Notes: generated by a model not told the origin, from the sequence alone. Counted from the stretch's first letter, positions 25,423 to 37,901 are shown. The stretch is DNA of 64,000 nucleotides from Ceratothoa steindachneri (GCA_963969495.1 OZ018324.1:48617503-48681502), one strand, 5' to 3'. Program-made: numbers and translations.

Positions 25423-25539
25423 CGCAAGAGGTGCCCACAGGTCCGGCAGAGCCAGGCGCCGCCATTTTAAAACCAGAGGATGGCGTGTGTACTAACTTAC
25501 ATTTATAAAAACCATCTTTCACTGGGTTAGGCTTAAATC

Positions 25540-25971
25540 TTTTTAGATTCTATGTTCGATATAAAATATCTTCTATTAACATATTTTACCAAGATCCATC
25601 CAACTTTGTTTTTTGTTTCAACCTAATCATCGAGTCTTATAGAATTTTAAGTCGTACTAAATTCAAAATACTTTTCCTCCCACCTATATTGGCAACACAA
25701 TAGAAAATTTCCTTGACAATATTTACTCCTACAAAATTCCTGAAACTACAGTGACAAAGGAGCTACGTTACTTTGTTATACCTGAGATGAGATTCCTTAA
25801 CCGCCCATTTCCACAAAATATCAAGAAACTTTTGAAGAAATTTAATACCAAATTGAATTGAACATCATTTTGTGCAACAAAAACCGAATAAGGGCCTTTC
25901 TTTATAACTAAAAATCAAATCCCCAAAGAACTGCGTAGTGGTGTTGTATACCTTTAGATGTCCTTAAGCTG
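25540..25971 (+). pseudogene. Penelope-like element fragment (PLE-F), left part
   Basis: Readable pieces include LPYIGNTIENFLDNIYSYKIP and RFLNRPFPQNIKKLLKKFN (25690-25860). They are followed by the KNQIPKELRSGVVY approach to a GIY-YIG endonuclease at about 25905-25955. These are C-terminal features of Penelope-like proteins (after RT, before and into GIY-YIG). Stops interrupt it. The domain is cut at 25975 by a solo LTR and resumes at 26765. Confidence 0.6.
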
Positions 25972-26764
<793 letters not shown>

Positions 26765-26903
26765 TTTGGTAAATACATTGTCAGAATCCACCGTATCCTT
26801 GGAGCGCGGTTTTGTTCTCAAATGGCGTACCAGTCACAGAACTGGACATTTCATAAATTGTCATGTCATTCCAACGCTCGATGAGTTCACGATTCTGGAC
26901 TCC

Positions 26904-26905
<2 letters not shown>
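26765..26905 (+). pseudogene. Penelope-like element fragment (PLE-F), GIY-YIG part
   Basis: The open frame LVNTLSESTVSLERGF continues with SHRTGHFINCHVIPTLDEF. This pattern fits the later part of a Penelope GIY-YIG nuclease (RxxEH...SHRTG...H...F). It directly continues the fragment left of the solo LTR once one TGTC is removed. It runs into (CT)n at 26906. Confidence 0.5.
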
Positions 26906-26967
<62 letters not shown>

Positions 26968-27380
26968 CTCGCTCTCAACCTCCATCTCTCTCTCCCTCCA
27001 GATCACCAGATCACCTTAGTCTGGGCCGTAAGGCCCGTGTGATCTGTGTATCTATGTAACTCTATGTAACTCCATCTCTCTCTCCATTTCTATCTATTTC
27101 TCTCTATATATCACTCTCTCGATCCCTCTCTTTATCCATCTCTTTCTCTCCATTTCTCTCTCTCTCCATTTCTCTCTCTCTCCATCTATCTCTACATCTT
27201 TCTCTACCTCTCTCTCTACATCTCTCTCTACATCTCTTTATCTTCATCTCTTTCTCCCTCCATCTCTCTCTCCATTTCTATCTATTTCTATTTCTCTCTA
27301 TATATTTCTCTCTCTCTCCATCCCTCTCTCTCTCTTTATTTCTCTATCTCTATCTATTTCTACATCTTTCTCTACCTCTG
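26906..27380. repeat. (CT)n and CCATCTCTCTCT-type tract
   Basis: A perfect (CT)n at about 26906-26965 is followed by imperfect CT/CATCT repeats. The same kind of tract resumes at 29976 beyond the CR1 copy. Confidence 0.95.
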
Positions 27381-29975
27381 TTAAGGATATATTCAAAACG
27401 CAGGAACTGCAACATTGTATCTGACCATGAGCTACTAGGTGTAGACCTAGAGATAGGTCCTGCCAAATACAGGACCATACTGCTTTATAGACCCCCTGCT
27501 CAACTCGTTGAGAAGGACAGAGATCTGTACTGGCTACTGGAAGAACTTCTTGAGGACAGGGTGTGTATCGTCATGAGAGACTACAACACCCAAATTGACT
27601 GGGAAACCAGAAAATCCTGTGGCGAAAACGCACTGCTCCTAGAGTTCGCGAACAACGAGTTCCTGACTCAATGGTGAGAGAGCCGCAGAGAGGCAATAAG
27701 ATTCTCCTCTTGGTTTTCACCTCTGAGGATGACATCGTTGATGGGCTCTCTGTAGGCGAGGAGCTCGGTGGCAGTTACCACCGACTAGTTAGATTTGTAA
27801 TCAAGGTCCCCAAGGTAGAGTCTGCGACTCGTGAATCGAGGAAACTTGATTTGAGAAGAGCAGACTTTGCAGGTCTTCGTGCTGAATTGGCTGATGTGAG
27901 GCTGGAAGGGTGTGAGAATGTTGAAGATTTATGGAATAATTTCAGAGCTACGTTCATTAGTCTTTAATCACGATTTATCCCTGATAAAAGCTTGCGTCAA
28001 TCTTCTGTTCAACCGAGGTGGTTTAATAGAGAAATTGCTCAACTGCTGAGGGAGAAAAGAACTGTGTACCAGCAGTCAAAGATTTCTGGTGACTTTAATG
28101 AGTACCCTAGGCTAAGCTAGCTAGGAGGGTGAAGTCCAGCATAAGGGTGGCAAAACGTGCCGAAGAGCTCCGAGTGGCGAAACTTTGCAAAGAGAATTCC
28201 AACGAGTTTTTTGGTTATGCAAACAGCCGTAAACAAATCCGCCGCAAGATTGGCCCTTTGATGAATGAGGAGGGGCATTAAAGCACTCAGATACAGAAAA
28301 TGCAAACCTCCCGAACGACTACTTTAGTGTTCACTGCAGGGTATGGTCACATCCCTCAACCAATGGACTCTTACTTGGGTGAGAAGCTAGAGGAAATGGA
28401 CTTCACCCGACGCGAAGTAGAAAAAAAATCAATGACCTAACGACGAATATTTCTCGTGGCCCAAACGGGTTTCTACCCAAAGTGTTGAAAGAAATACATG
28501 ATGATACGTCACTACATCTAGGCACAATCTTCAATATGTCAATTTGGACTGGATGCGTTCCTAGAGACTGGCGTGAGGTGGAGGTGACTCCTATCTTCAA
28601 GAAAGGAGACTCTAGCCAATCGTCAAACTACCGAACTATTAGTTTAACTTCGATAGTTGGTGAAATCATGGAAAGCATCATAGTGTACAAAATAACGTTA
28701 TATTTAGAGTCCAACTTGCGATTGAGGAGTTCCCAGCAAGGGTTCCGAAGGCAATTGTCATGCCTAACGAATCTTGTGGAATTTTTCCACTTCGTTTTCA
28801 GTGAGCACGACCGAAACAAGGCAGTGGATGTTATCTACTTAGATTTTCCAAAAGCATTAAATAAGGTACCACACCGCCGCTTCCCCCAGAGAGTGCGTGC
28901 TCTGGGCATAGTCGGAAATGTAGCAAGTTGGATAGAGAACTGGCTAAGTGGCAGACGGCAACGGATGGTGTTGAATGCTCAGGCTTCTGAGTGGGTGCCC
29001 GTTACTAGCGATGTTCCTCAAGGTTCTGCCCTTGGACCACTACTATTTATCATCTACGTCAACGACATGGACGGTGACATGGTTGCCAAGATTTCTAAAT
29101 TTTCCGATGATACCAAGCTTGGTATGAACGTTGCAAAGGAAATAAATACTGCCCGCCTTTAAGATGATCTTCGGAAGATTGGGGAGTGGTCGGACACGTG
29201 GCAAATGCCTTTTAACGTGAACAAATGCAAAGTGATGCATATCGGCCAACGAAACCCCCAATCGCAATATATCTTTAACGGCACTGCTCTTGAATACGCT
29301 GATACTAAGAAGGACTTGGGTGTAACTATTTCTAGTGACCTCAAGTTCTCGAAGCAGTGTATTGAGGCGGAGAGGAAAGCCAAAGGATGTTAGACTACAT
29401 AAAGCGACAGTTTGGATATCAGAACAAGGAGAGTGTACTATGTTTGTACAACTCCCTTGTGCGGCCGCCGCACAATTTTGGAGTCCTTCGTTTCGAAAGG
29501 ACATTATGAAATCGGAACGTGTGCAAGCCAGGGCAACCAAACTGATTTCCTCTATCAGACAAAAGAGTTATGAAGATAAGTTACGGGAATTAGATATGTT
29601 CTTGTTGGAGACCCGGAGGCCTCGTGGTCAGCTAATCAAAGCGTTTAAAATGCTTAGCGAGAACAGAACCAGAAATCACGGTTACAAACTTGAACCATGA
29701 TCTGTGTGGGAAATCTTTCACATACGAGTACAGCATCTGTGGTACATGGAACGCACTTCCAATGGAAGTTGTCATCAGCAATTCTGTTGATCAGTTCAAG
29801 TCACGTCTAGACAAAGTCTTAAAAAATAGCCGTTTGGGAACATAACCGTTGTGCGAGTGTTCTTCGAGGGCGTCGATTGACACTTTCGAGGACTAGGTCC
29901 GCTCAACTGTTACGCCAAAGGTACACACATTGAATAGACCGTAATGTCTACTAGAGTACTTCCTTTCCTTGTAAC
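27371..29975 (+). mobile_element. CR1-A: decayed CR1-like retrotransposon copy
   Basis: Endonuclease remnants start near 27385 (NCNIVSDHELLGVD). They continue with ILLYRPPAQL, VCIVMRDYNTQIDW (family MGDFN) and GGSYHRLVRF (family SDH). RT pieces include VTPIFKKGD and SLTSIVGEIMES. A 226-codon open stretch at 28482-29162 contains VIYLDFPKALN, DVPQGSALGPLL and FSDDTKLGMN; the catalytic FADD box reads FSDD. The C-terminal region runs to about 29840. It shares family with CR1-B at 52.3-54.9 kb but has many more disruptions. Its 3' end resembles CR1-B (GACCGTAATGTCT / GACCGTAAGGTCT). Confidence 0.85.
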
Positions 29976-30560
29976 TCTACATCTTTCCCTGAATTTCTAT
30001 CCCTCTCTCTCCCTCCATCTCCATCTCTCTCTCCATATTACCTTGTGTCAATCTCTCCTTCCATCTCTTTCCATCATTCTATCTCCACATCTCTCTCCAT
30101 CTCTCCCTCCATCTCTAGCTCTATCTCTCTATGCATCCCTCTCTATCTGTTTCGCTCCATCTCTCTCTTCATCTCCACCTCTCTATATCTCTCTGCATCC
30201 CTCTCTTTCCCTCCATCTCTCTCTTCATCTCCACCCCTCTAATTCTCTCTGAATCCCTCTCTCTCTTTCTCTCTTTCCCTCTATCTTTCTCCACCTCTCT
30301 ATCCCTCCATCTTTCTCCACCTCTCTATCTCGTTCTCCCTCTCCATCTCTCTCCTCATCTCTCTTTCCATCTCTCTCTCCATTTCTTACTCCATCTCACT
30401 CTCAATCTCTCTCTACATTTCCCCCTCTCACTCTCTCTATCTCTCCTTCCATCTTTTCCCCCATCTCGCTCCCTTCATCTTTCTCCTCCTTTTCCCCCAT
30501 CTCTCTCCTTCCAACTCTTCATCTCTCTCCCTTCATCTCTCTCCACATTGCTAAATTTCT
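29976..30560. repeat. CCATCTCTCTCT-type simple tract
   Basis: About 580 bp of imperfect CT-rich repeats. It begins with TCTACATCTTTC, which also occurs at 27359-27370 just left of CR1-A. Confidence 0.95.
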
Positions 30561-31090
30561 ATATATTAAGATGATGTCACCTCGATTAAACTGATACCTC
30601 CTTAATGTCCCTAAATCTCATTTAATCCACTACAGGGATAAAGACAAACTTATTTTCAAGCTTCACTCTTTTCATAGTCATTTGGGATAATGCAGAAGTA
30701 AGGTATGTCTGTCCTAATCATTTTCTATTCATTTTAGATGGGGTGTTTTTAGATGTTTATTACTCTTCTAAGTATTAAACAACATTTTAAATTTGTTTTT
30801 TAAATATTCATTGGTATCTCCACCAATAATATATATTTTTAATAAGTATATCTTAGTTTTGTTCTTAGATTCATAAGTTGAAACACTCAACCTTACTGTA
30901 AATTTTATTCTATATATTTATTTTTTTATCGAGCTGAAGATAAGGTCGGAACATTGTGCAACTCTTTTTTTCAATAAAAAATAAAAGTAGATGAATTTCA
31001 GTCTAATCCTCGCCAAAGGCTTCCTTTTTGATATTTTGAGAGTTTTACGTTTGTGATAGAAAAAGTTCCGTCTAACAAACTTTAAGATTT
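30561..31090. other. Unassigned AT-rich sequence
   Basis: No coding family is recognised. Near 30940 the sequence GCTGAAGATAAGGTCGGAAC has the CTGA...GGAAC spacing of ribozyme-like element termini, but the match is weak. An AATAAA box follows at 30970. Confidence 0.35.
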
Positions 31091-31094
31091 ACTT

Positions 31095-32155
31095 TTCCAG
31101 CACGTGTCATTAAAACGTCATTTCTATTGTGTGTAGTTGTGTCGAGAGTGAAGTAAAAAGAATCGAGATATTTGCTCTCCTGCGCGAGGGACACGACAAG
31201 TCCGAGATTGCCAAGCGGTTCAATGTCAGCTGGATGACCGTCCAAGAGTCGTGGAGAGGCTCATGAACGGGAGACTTCAAAGATAGACCTCGTTCAGGCA
31301 TACATCAAGTTGTCAACCGTTTGGCTGTAAGGTAGACCTTCGAAATTGATCCGAAGTTCAAAATGACATCATTCACGAAGAAGAACATCTCGGTAGCCAA
31401 CAATGTCTAGGGCCTTCAAGGAGGAGAGCCACAAGAGCTTGAGGGGTGCGTGGAAATGTCTGCTTACAGAGATTATGCGAGAGCAACTTCGCGAGCGCTT
31501 TCGTCGCATTCTCAACAACTTGAAGGGGTATAACAATCGAATTATCATGTTTTCTGATGAAAAAAACTTCACAGTCAATTCGGTCTTCAAAAATCACAAG
31601 GACCCCATGGTAAGCTTTGGCCAGGAAGTCTCCGAGGTCAGATACGTGCCCACGCCCAACCACCAGACCTCCGTGACAATGGTCGTCTTTGTGGCTTCGA
31701 ATGGCGAAAATATGATGCCAGTGTGTTTCGGGCCCGGTTACAGGCTCACCTCAGCCGATTACAGGAACATATTGGCCACGAAACGAAAGTTCTGCCCTGA
31801 GAGATAAAGATCACAAATAAGGCGGACTAAGTATTTCAGGACTTAGTACCTTGGCCCTCACGTCCAAAACCGTGAAAGCGTGGTTCGGGTCGAACATGAA
31901 CTTCTGATCGATGGATCTTTGGCTACCGCAGTCACCCGACCTCAATCCAATAGACTACAACGTGCTTGCGCATGTCGAGGGCAAGATCTGCAAGGTCGTC
32001 CACAGCAACGTCGACCAGCTAAAGCTCTTTAATCGAATGTCTTGGAACCTCATGCGGAAGGATTTCGTCCGCAACGTGTGCGCAGCTTTTAGGTCTCGCC
32101 GGGAGCGCAAATTCGGCACCAGGGGCGCCCAAATTAATTAGTTTTACAATTTAAA
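31095..32155 (+). pseudogene. IS630/Tc1/mariner-type transposase relic
   Basis: The N-terminal helix-turn-helix is readable as IFALLREGHDKSEIAKRFNVS. A 134-codon open piece (31403-31807) follows, containing RIIMFSDEKNFTVNSVF (first catalytic Asp block) and VVFVASNGENMMPVCFGPGY. After a frame change, TVKAWFGSNMNF leads to LWLPQSPDLNPIDYNVLAHVEG, the C-terminal catalytic block, with Asp at the third position. It ends at TAG near 32141. Stops split it into three parts. It is plus strand, with an AATAAA at 32156. Terminal inverted repeats were not found. Confidence 0.8.
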
Positions 32156-32168
32156 CAATAAAAACGTG

Positions 32169-32713
32169 TGTAACTGTGTAGCGGTCGGTTCCGGCAACCG
32201 CCCGCCACAATTTCCACTCACTCGTACGATGAGACGCTCGTTAGATTGGGAGAAGGTTTTAAGGAAAACACCGACTAAACTAAGAATACTAAGCGTGTAC
32301 AGGACAAATTAATTTGAACTTAGAATAAGACAATTGTTTGGGGGCACTCGCTCGCTCGCGCCCCCCACTCAATTGCGGTTTTGGCACAACCACAACTACG
32401 AGCCGACTCTACTCTGTGGCCACTAATTTGCACCGGAGCGGTCTCTCTTTCGTTCGCTCGTTTAGGGAGAGTCCTCACGCTCTCCTTGAATGTCTAGCAA
32501 AGGAAGGGGCTGACGTCTGGCTTGATCCGTCTCGTCCTCGTTCTCGCTCACAATGGATTAGAGAGAAGACGGTTGTGGGCCCTAAATCGCGCCACACACG
32601 GTCTCCCGGTTCCACACTCAACGACTCCTTCATCCCGCCGAAATGAAAGCAGGGTACTTAGTAGTTGGAAAAGGAGGAAACTTTCCCCTACTGGCTTCCT
32701 CAAGGGTGTTACA
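32169..32713. mobile_element. Possible solo LTR
   Basis: The 545-bp interval begins TGTAAC and ends GTTACA, the inverted ends usual for Ty3/gypsy LTRs. It is GC-richer than its flanks and has no coding domain. No target duplication is visible, and the left end touches the 3' end of the mariner-type relic, so the boundaries could be coincidental. Confidence 0.3.
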
Positions 32714-32799
32714 TATCCACCGCTCCCAAGCTCGTATACACAGCCCCTACACGCACACAGACATACATCACTTATACGAGTATAAACACATATTTTATA

Positions 32800-32802
<3 letters not shown>

Positions 32803-32866
<64 letters not shown>
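32803..32866. repeat. (AT)n microsatellite
   Basis: About 30 AT units between the possible LTR and the transposase-like relic. Confidence 0.97.
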
Positions 32867-32868
<2 letters not shown>

Positions 32869-32994
32869 GTGGTCCAAAAAACTGAAAAGGATATTTCTTT
32901 CTTTCCACAGGGCTAATTTGATGACATTTTACGAAAAGGAATTACGCGCAAAATTTCATCTCTCTATTTCATCATTTAGGGGTCGTCCTACTTT

Positions 32995-35000
32995 TCACTT
33001 TTTCTTGGTCAGCTTGGTCTCTTTTGGCGTCGGGTTGGCCATTTGGTGTTCGTGAATGAGACGGAAGATGAATTGCTTCTGATCCTCATCCTTCGTCAGT
33101 GTCGCATTGTACCCCTCTACCAGGGCCACTACTCGTTCCGCTGCGTTGTTCACCACTATCGGGCTTTTGGCTCTGGTCTGAGTGTTCTCGTACAGCTTGT
33201 GGCCCTTCCAAGCCAAAGGATCCATTTACAGGAAGCCCTGCCTCGCTTCCTGGGCCCCGCCTTTCTTCAGGATGTCGAAAACACGATGCGACCCTTTGGC
33301 AAAGAAGGCATCAAGGCGGATATCTCGTGTGTCTTCGAATTTCGCACGGTGCGGGTGATCTTCAGTTGGATTTTCTGTCTTCATCTAAGTCACTCAGTAG
33401 GCCTTCATCTTTTCTGGAACCCGATCGTCCAACAGGGAAAGGCCGACCAAGTCTTCCGTCAAATACAGGAGATGCCGTTGGAGAAGATTGCTTGCGGTTG
33501 CAGCGACGTTCATCTGGTTTGTGTTCTTCTTGAGTTTAGTCAGCATCATGATGCCGTTGTATGGGCGTGAGTTGACACAGGAACCTTGTGCCAAAAGCTA
33601 ACTTACACCAGGGCAATGAATAGCGCCATGCTAGTCACATTCCGCTCCTCTCGTTTCGTTGTCTTTAATTAGTGTCGGAACAGAAACATTTTGAGGCATT
33701 AAATGCCCTTTGACATCCACCCCGCGTGGTGGATGGAACCAAGGGCACGAAACAATGGTTGAGTTGTTATGCGCCCTCTGAGGAAAAGGGCTGTGAACGG
33801 CAGTAACTCGAAGTAGTCATCACGCGGACACTTTGTTGGATCACCCAGGGCAAATGCTAAGTAATCCTTCATTTGGGAGCGGAGCTGCTCCAGATGTCCT
33901 TCGAAGAGGCTATCCTCAGCCACCGTGCATCTTGTTTGTTGATGGTTGGCCACTCCTGGAAACGCTTGTAAAGGGCGACTTTCAGACCTCCAGTGTGCCC
34001 AAAGACGACTCGAAAGACGCAGAAAGAACAATCTCCAAAACATGATGACGGCACGCCAACATCGCCAACTCCCTTCCAAGACCTTCCTTAATCCGGACTC
34101 ACACGCCATTGTGGATGCCAGTGTTGCTTGCAGTTGTATCGAAGACTAATCCGACTTCTTCGTCGCGAATCTTCCAAGACTCGAGCGATTCCAGACAAAC
34201 TGCGGCCTTAGCTTCCCAAGTACTTTGGATAGCACTTGGAATACCCAGCTACTTCTCACATCCTTGACTAGTTGTTTCAATCGCAACGCTCTCCACGGTT
34301 TTTCTTCCCATCTCCCGCAGCATTTTCCCGTGCCAATGCAGGAGAAGGAGACAAGCTGTTTGAAAGTTCTTCCGCGCTTCTTCGTCTTGGATTTGGCGTG
34401 TGTGACAACACGACCGCCGTATCTAACTTCGGAACAACTTCAGATCTGAAATATGGTGGCCTAGAGCCTATGCAAAAGCGCCAGTGACGAACGCCGCACT
34501 ATGATATGGGAGATTGGCTCGTTCCAAGGCGCCGACGACTTCAGGAGATTCGAAGATGTTTTGGGTCTCTTCGTGGAAGGGCCAGATGTAGAGGCTGAAG
34601 TTGAAGTTTGGTAATCGTTTTCAGCCTGACTCCTCAAACGCCTTGTATTCTTCGTTGGTCATGGTCTAGAGAGCATCGCTTGTGGCAATATGGAAGAGAT
34701 CCTTAAAGTCAACCGGGAACTTATTTTCCTTTACACGGTCTAACTCGCGCCCATGAGTCCGGTGTTTATTGAGTGCTTGGTATTCGTCGTGGATTCCTCG
34801 AAGTTTCTTGTCACAAGCATCCACCCGCTGTGTCGGGATCCTGGTTTTCTTCCATACGGTGAGGACCTCGCCACATGCCAACTTCAGGCCTTCCAATACG
34901 GTCTTCTTTTACACTACGTGATGGAACAGGTACAACGACAGCAAATTCCTCGTACTTGGAAGACTGGCACATGACAGGAAATCAACAGGCTTCCCAAGCG
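32995..35000 (-). pseudogene. Relic of an unclassified transposase-like protein
   Basis: Minus-strand pieces in order are VWKKTRIPTQRVDACDKKL and DLFHIATSDAL (34666-34896), then FDTTASNTG (about 34145), LACRHHVLEIV (about 34035) and PRDDYFELLPFTALFL (about 33800). HHAGWMSKGI (family HxARWM) lies near 33705, followed by a long decayed C-terminus to 32995. I recognise this motif order from many uncharacterised arthropod proteins with a DDE/hAT-like look, but the family has no firm name that I can give. It spans about 2 kb with multiple frameshifts. The Asp of FDTTASNTG could be catalytic; this is inference. The flanks are (AT)n tracts on both sides. Confidence 0.5.
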
Positions 35001-35209
35001 GCCAAAACAAGGGGCTCGAACGACTAGCGATTGACATAACCTGAAAAAAGAAGAAAAAAGGAAAAGATTAAACGTGAGACGACCTCTAAATATCATTGTA
35101 TTGTGATACAATTTCGCACACAAGGAGAGGAATGTAACACGAAAAAAAGCAGTAGTGTGGAGAAAGGATGAATGCGCTTTGAAATTTTACCGAAGTTTTT
35201 TGGAACACC

Positions 35210-35211
<2 letters not shown>

Positions 35212-35300
<89 letters not shown>
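35212..35300. repeat. (AT)n microsatellite, left half
   Basis: About 44 AT units directly left of the mariner. The right half is at 36292-36369. Confidence 0.97.
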
Positions 35301-35305
<5 letters not shown>

Positions 35306-36290
35306 CACGAGGGGCGGTCAATAAGTTTTGCAATTCGGATATAAGGAAACAAGATATGAGGAAAAGTGTTTTATTATTTTTCAATATAAATACCCTCGAC
35401 TTCAATGCACTTGCGCCACTTGTCCCTGAGGCTTCGAATTCCCGACAACCAGAAATCTCCCGACTGCTGCTCAATCCACTCCTGGACGGCGAGCTAAACA
35501 TCTTTATCGTCCCATAAACCAGCGTCCACGCAGTGCAGCCTTGAGCTGGCGGAATAAAAAGTAGTCGCTAGTGGCCAGATCTGGACTGTAGGGAGGATGG
35601 TTGAGCTCCTTTAATCCGCACTCGCGCAGGGCAGCTTGTGCAACTCTGGCCTTGTGGACTTTGATGACGTTGAAGTCGATCATGGGGTGTGAGGTTTCTA
35701 GGGACCCAACGGGCAGAGACCTTGGTCATGGCCAAATTGTCGTAGATGATGTTGATAACACTTCCATGTGATATTCCAAGTTTTCTCTCGATTTCTTCGA
35801 CCTTCATCCGTCGATTTTCGAGGATCATCCTCTCCACACGGGCCACATTGTCCTCGTTGGTCACGTCTGACGGGCGTCCTGGACAGGGGCCATCTTCAAG
35901 GGACTCACGGCAATAGCAGAACTACCTATTCCAGCGAGCAATGGTTGCATAGGAAAGGGTGGTGTCGGTGTACGCTGCAACTATGCGTTCATGGATCTCT
36001 TTTGCCTTCTTGCCTTCCTTGGTCAAAAATTTGATTACTGCGCGGTGCTCAACCTTCTTCATTGTGGAAAAAATTGTGACTGACGATCTGCGATCAGCTA
36101 CTGCTTCTTAAATAGACGAGACAGGAGCGTGTGGCTGCAGGTCCTGACTTGTCATAACTTGTCCTAACACCCCCACCATCAGCCATCCCCCTTCCTGACT
36201 TGCCATAACTTGTCCTAACACCCCCACAAACAGCCATCCCCCTTCCTCTGTTTTGCCCTACCGATTCGCAAAACGTATTGACCGCCCCAC

Positions 36291-36291
<1 letters not shown>
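35306..36291 (-). mobile_element. Internally deleted mariner transposon
   Basis: The left end reads CGAGGGGCGGTCAATAAG (from about 35308). The right end is the reverse complement of CGTGGGGCGGTCAATACG, giving inverted repeats of about 30 bp. The minus-strand coding part starts at 36062 (KKVEHRAVIKFLTKEGK). It continues with helix-turn-helix regions (RRMKVEEIERKLGISHGSV, 35780) and WVPRNLTPHDR, then jumps to HKARVAQAALRECG and HPPYSPDLATSDYFLF at about 35560-35650. The middle with the first two catalytic Asp residues is deleted, so it is non-autonomous. It sits between two (AT)n runs, consistent with TA-targeted insertion into a microsatellite. Confidence 0.85.

Positions 36292-36369
<78 letters not shown>
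36292..36369. repeat. (AT)n microsatellite, right half
   Basis: About 38 AT units between the mariner and the Penelope inverted repeat, which starts at once at 36369. Confidence 0.97.
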
Positions 36370-36372
<3 letters not shown>

Positions 36373-37870
36373 AATTAAACCACATTCCCCGAAGACAATT
36401 TAATTCAGAACAGTTTCGGTGTATCTCACACCCTTTTGCAACTGACACTGCGTAGAAAATATAAGAGAAGTGCATATAAGCACACATTATGAACACTCAA
36501 GATTTCGTTGACCGCCTCAACCACTTGCAATTACCGGATGAAAAACTTGTGAGCTTTGATGTAAACTCTTTGTTTACCAAAGTTCCGGTTGACCAAACCA
36601 TGGGCCTTCTGCGGCAAATCATGCCTAGACTTAATTTGGATCTTCCCATTTCTACGAGTAACTTTATCGATTTAGTTGAATTATGTCTCTCTGACAATGT
36701 GTTTCGAGTAAATAATGAGTTTTATAGACAAATATTTGGCCTTAGCATGGGAAATAGTTTATCTCCGATATTGGCATGTCTCTTCATGGAATATTTTGAG
36801 ACTGAACTCCTTCCCACAATTTCTCCCCCTAACTTTTTATGGTTAAGGTACATTGACGATGTATTTTCTGTATGGCCTAATGGCCATGATTTTGATACCT
36901 TTTTTAATAATTTGAATAATTTGCATGTCTCCATCAAATTTAAATATGAATGGGAATATGATAATAGATTACCCTTTTTAGATGTCATCATTAATGAAGA
37001 TCACCATAAATTAAAACTTGACGTGTATAGGAAACCAACCCACTCCTTAGAGCATACAAAATATGTCATCCTTTCTATTTAGATGAAGAAATTGTCATTA
37101 TCAGGACCATTTTTTCTAATTTGTATTACTCCGATTGGTTCATATCGTCTGCCCATTTTGCAGCTAGGAAAACATTCTATGGTAATAAGCCTTCCCGCAC
37201 TAATGACTTCAACAAATGTATAACATTGCCATTTAATAATAAATTAATTGGTTTAAAGGATATATTTGTAAAAGCGGGTATTAATCTAGCCTTTAAATAT
37301 AATAATTCCTTAAACCAATTGATGATGGCCTAGGAAACCCAAAGAACATCATAACATAGGAGTATATGCAATACCATGCAACGATTGCCATAAAGTTTAT
37401 ATAGGGGAAACGGGGAGAAATCTAGACAAGAGATTGTATGAACACAAAAGAGATATTAGAGTGGGCAGCGAAAGCAGTGGAATATTTTGCCATGTTAGAG
37501 ACAAGAATCATACGATCGATTTCAATGGAAGTAAAATGGTATTTAAATCGGCTAACTATGCTAAGAGAAGAATCGTAGAATCGAGCTTGATATCGTCAGT
37601 TCCTAATTTTAACCTATCTGAGGGTCAATTTTCTTTTAATCCTGTAATAAGAAAGCATATAAACAAAGCCCTTCAATATGTTTAGGCCTAACCCCCCCCC
37701 CCCCCCTGATTAGCCACAAGTAGGGGATTGGAAGAAAAAAGAGGGGATCTTGTGTTATGCTTATATGCACTTCTCTTATATTTTCTACGCAGTGTCAGTT
37801 GAAAAAGGGTGTGAGATACACCGAAACTGTTCTGAATTAAATTGTCTTCGGAGAATGTGGTTTAATTCCT
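36369..37870 (+). mobile_element. PLE-1: Penelope-like element with terminal inverted repeats
   Basis: The left 36369-36483 and right 37756-37870 ends are reverse complements over about 115 bp with only a few mismatches (both begin AGGAATTAAACCACATTC when read outward-in). Between them lie the RT C-terminal half and a GIY-YIG endonuclease. Each end carries GGTGT-loop-ACACC followed by GAAAC, the stem-II/GAAA layout of a hammerhead, but the CUGAUGA part is lost. Inverted pseudo-LTRs are known for Penelope elements. The element is 5'-truncated in its coding part. Confidence 0.85.
36489..37685 (+). pseudogene. PLE-1 RT and GIY-YIG endonuclease, two frameshifts
   Basis: The first open piece (36489-37082, 197 codons) starts inside the RT with LVSFDVNSLFTKVPV. 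It has GLSMGNSLSPILA, the catalytic WLRYIDDVF (about residue 120), LPFLDV and VYRKPT. A frame change near 37065 leads to HPFYLDEEIVII and the linker up to 37333. A second change leads to the nuclease GVYAIPC...VYIGETGRNLDKRLYEH (37350-37445), a GIY-YIG core with Arg, ending at a stop near 37685. The N-terminal RT half is absent. Penelope proteins copy their RNA at nicked chromosomal DNA. Only two small indels disrupt this copy, so it is relatively young. Confidence 0.85.
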
Positions 37871-37901
37871 CATCTTTTCTTGCGATATTGCATTAATTTT
37901 G

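Larger units (their letters stand above)
18995..25500 (-). mobile_element. Jk-1: near full-length Jockey-clade retrotransposon
   Basis: Reading on the minus strand it has a GC-rich 5' leader (about 25500-25430), a gag-like ORF1, ORF2 (endonuclease, RT, RNase H) and a 3' untranslated region. It ends in a run of about 12 A (T12 on the plus strand at about 18997-19008). It is markedly GC-richer than its surroundings. Related copies are at 9.8-12.85 kb (decayed) and 45.9-46.52 kb (5'-truncated, plus strand). It is immobile because of stops, frameshifts and a deletion in the endonuclease. Confidence 0.85.

Noticed and set aside
30935..30975. Hammerhead ribozyme
   Set aside because: Only CTGAAGAT...GGAAC resembles the core; there is no stem II and no attached Penelope sequence.
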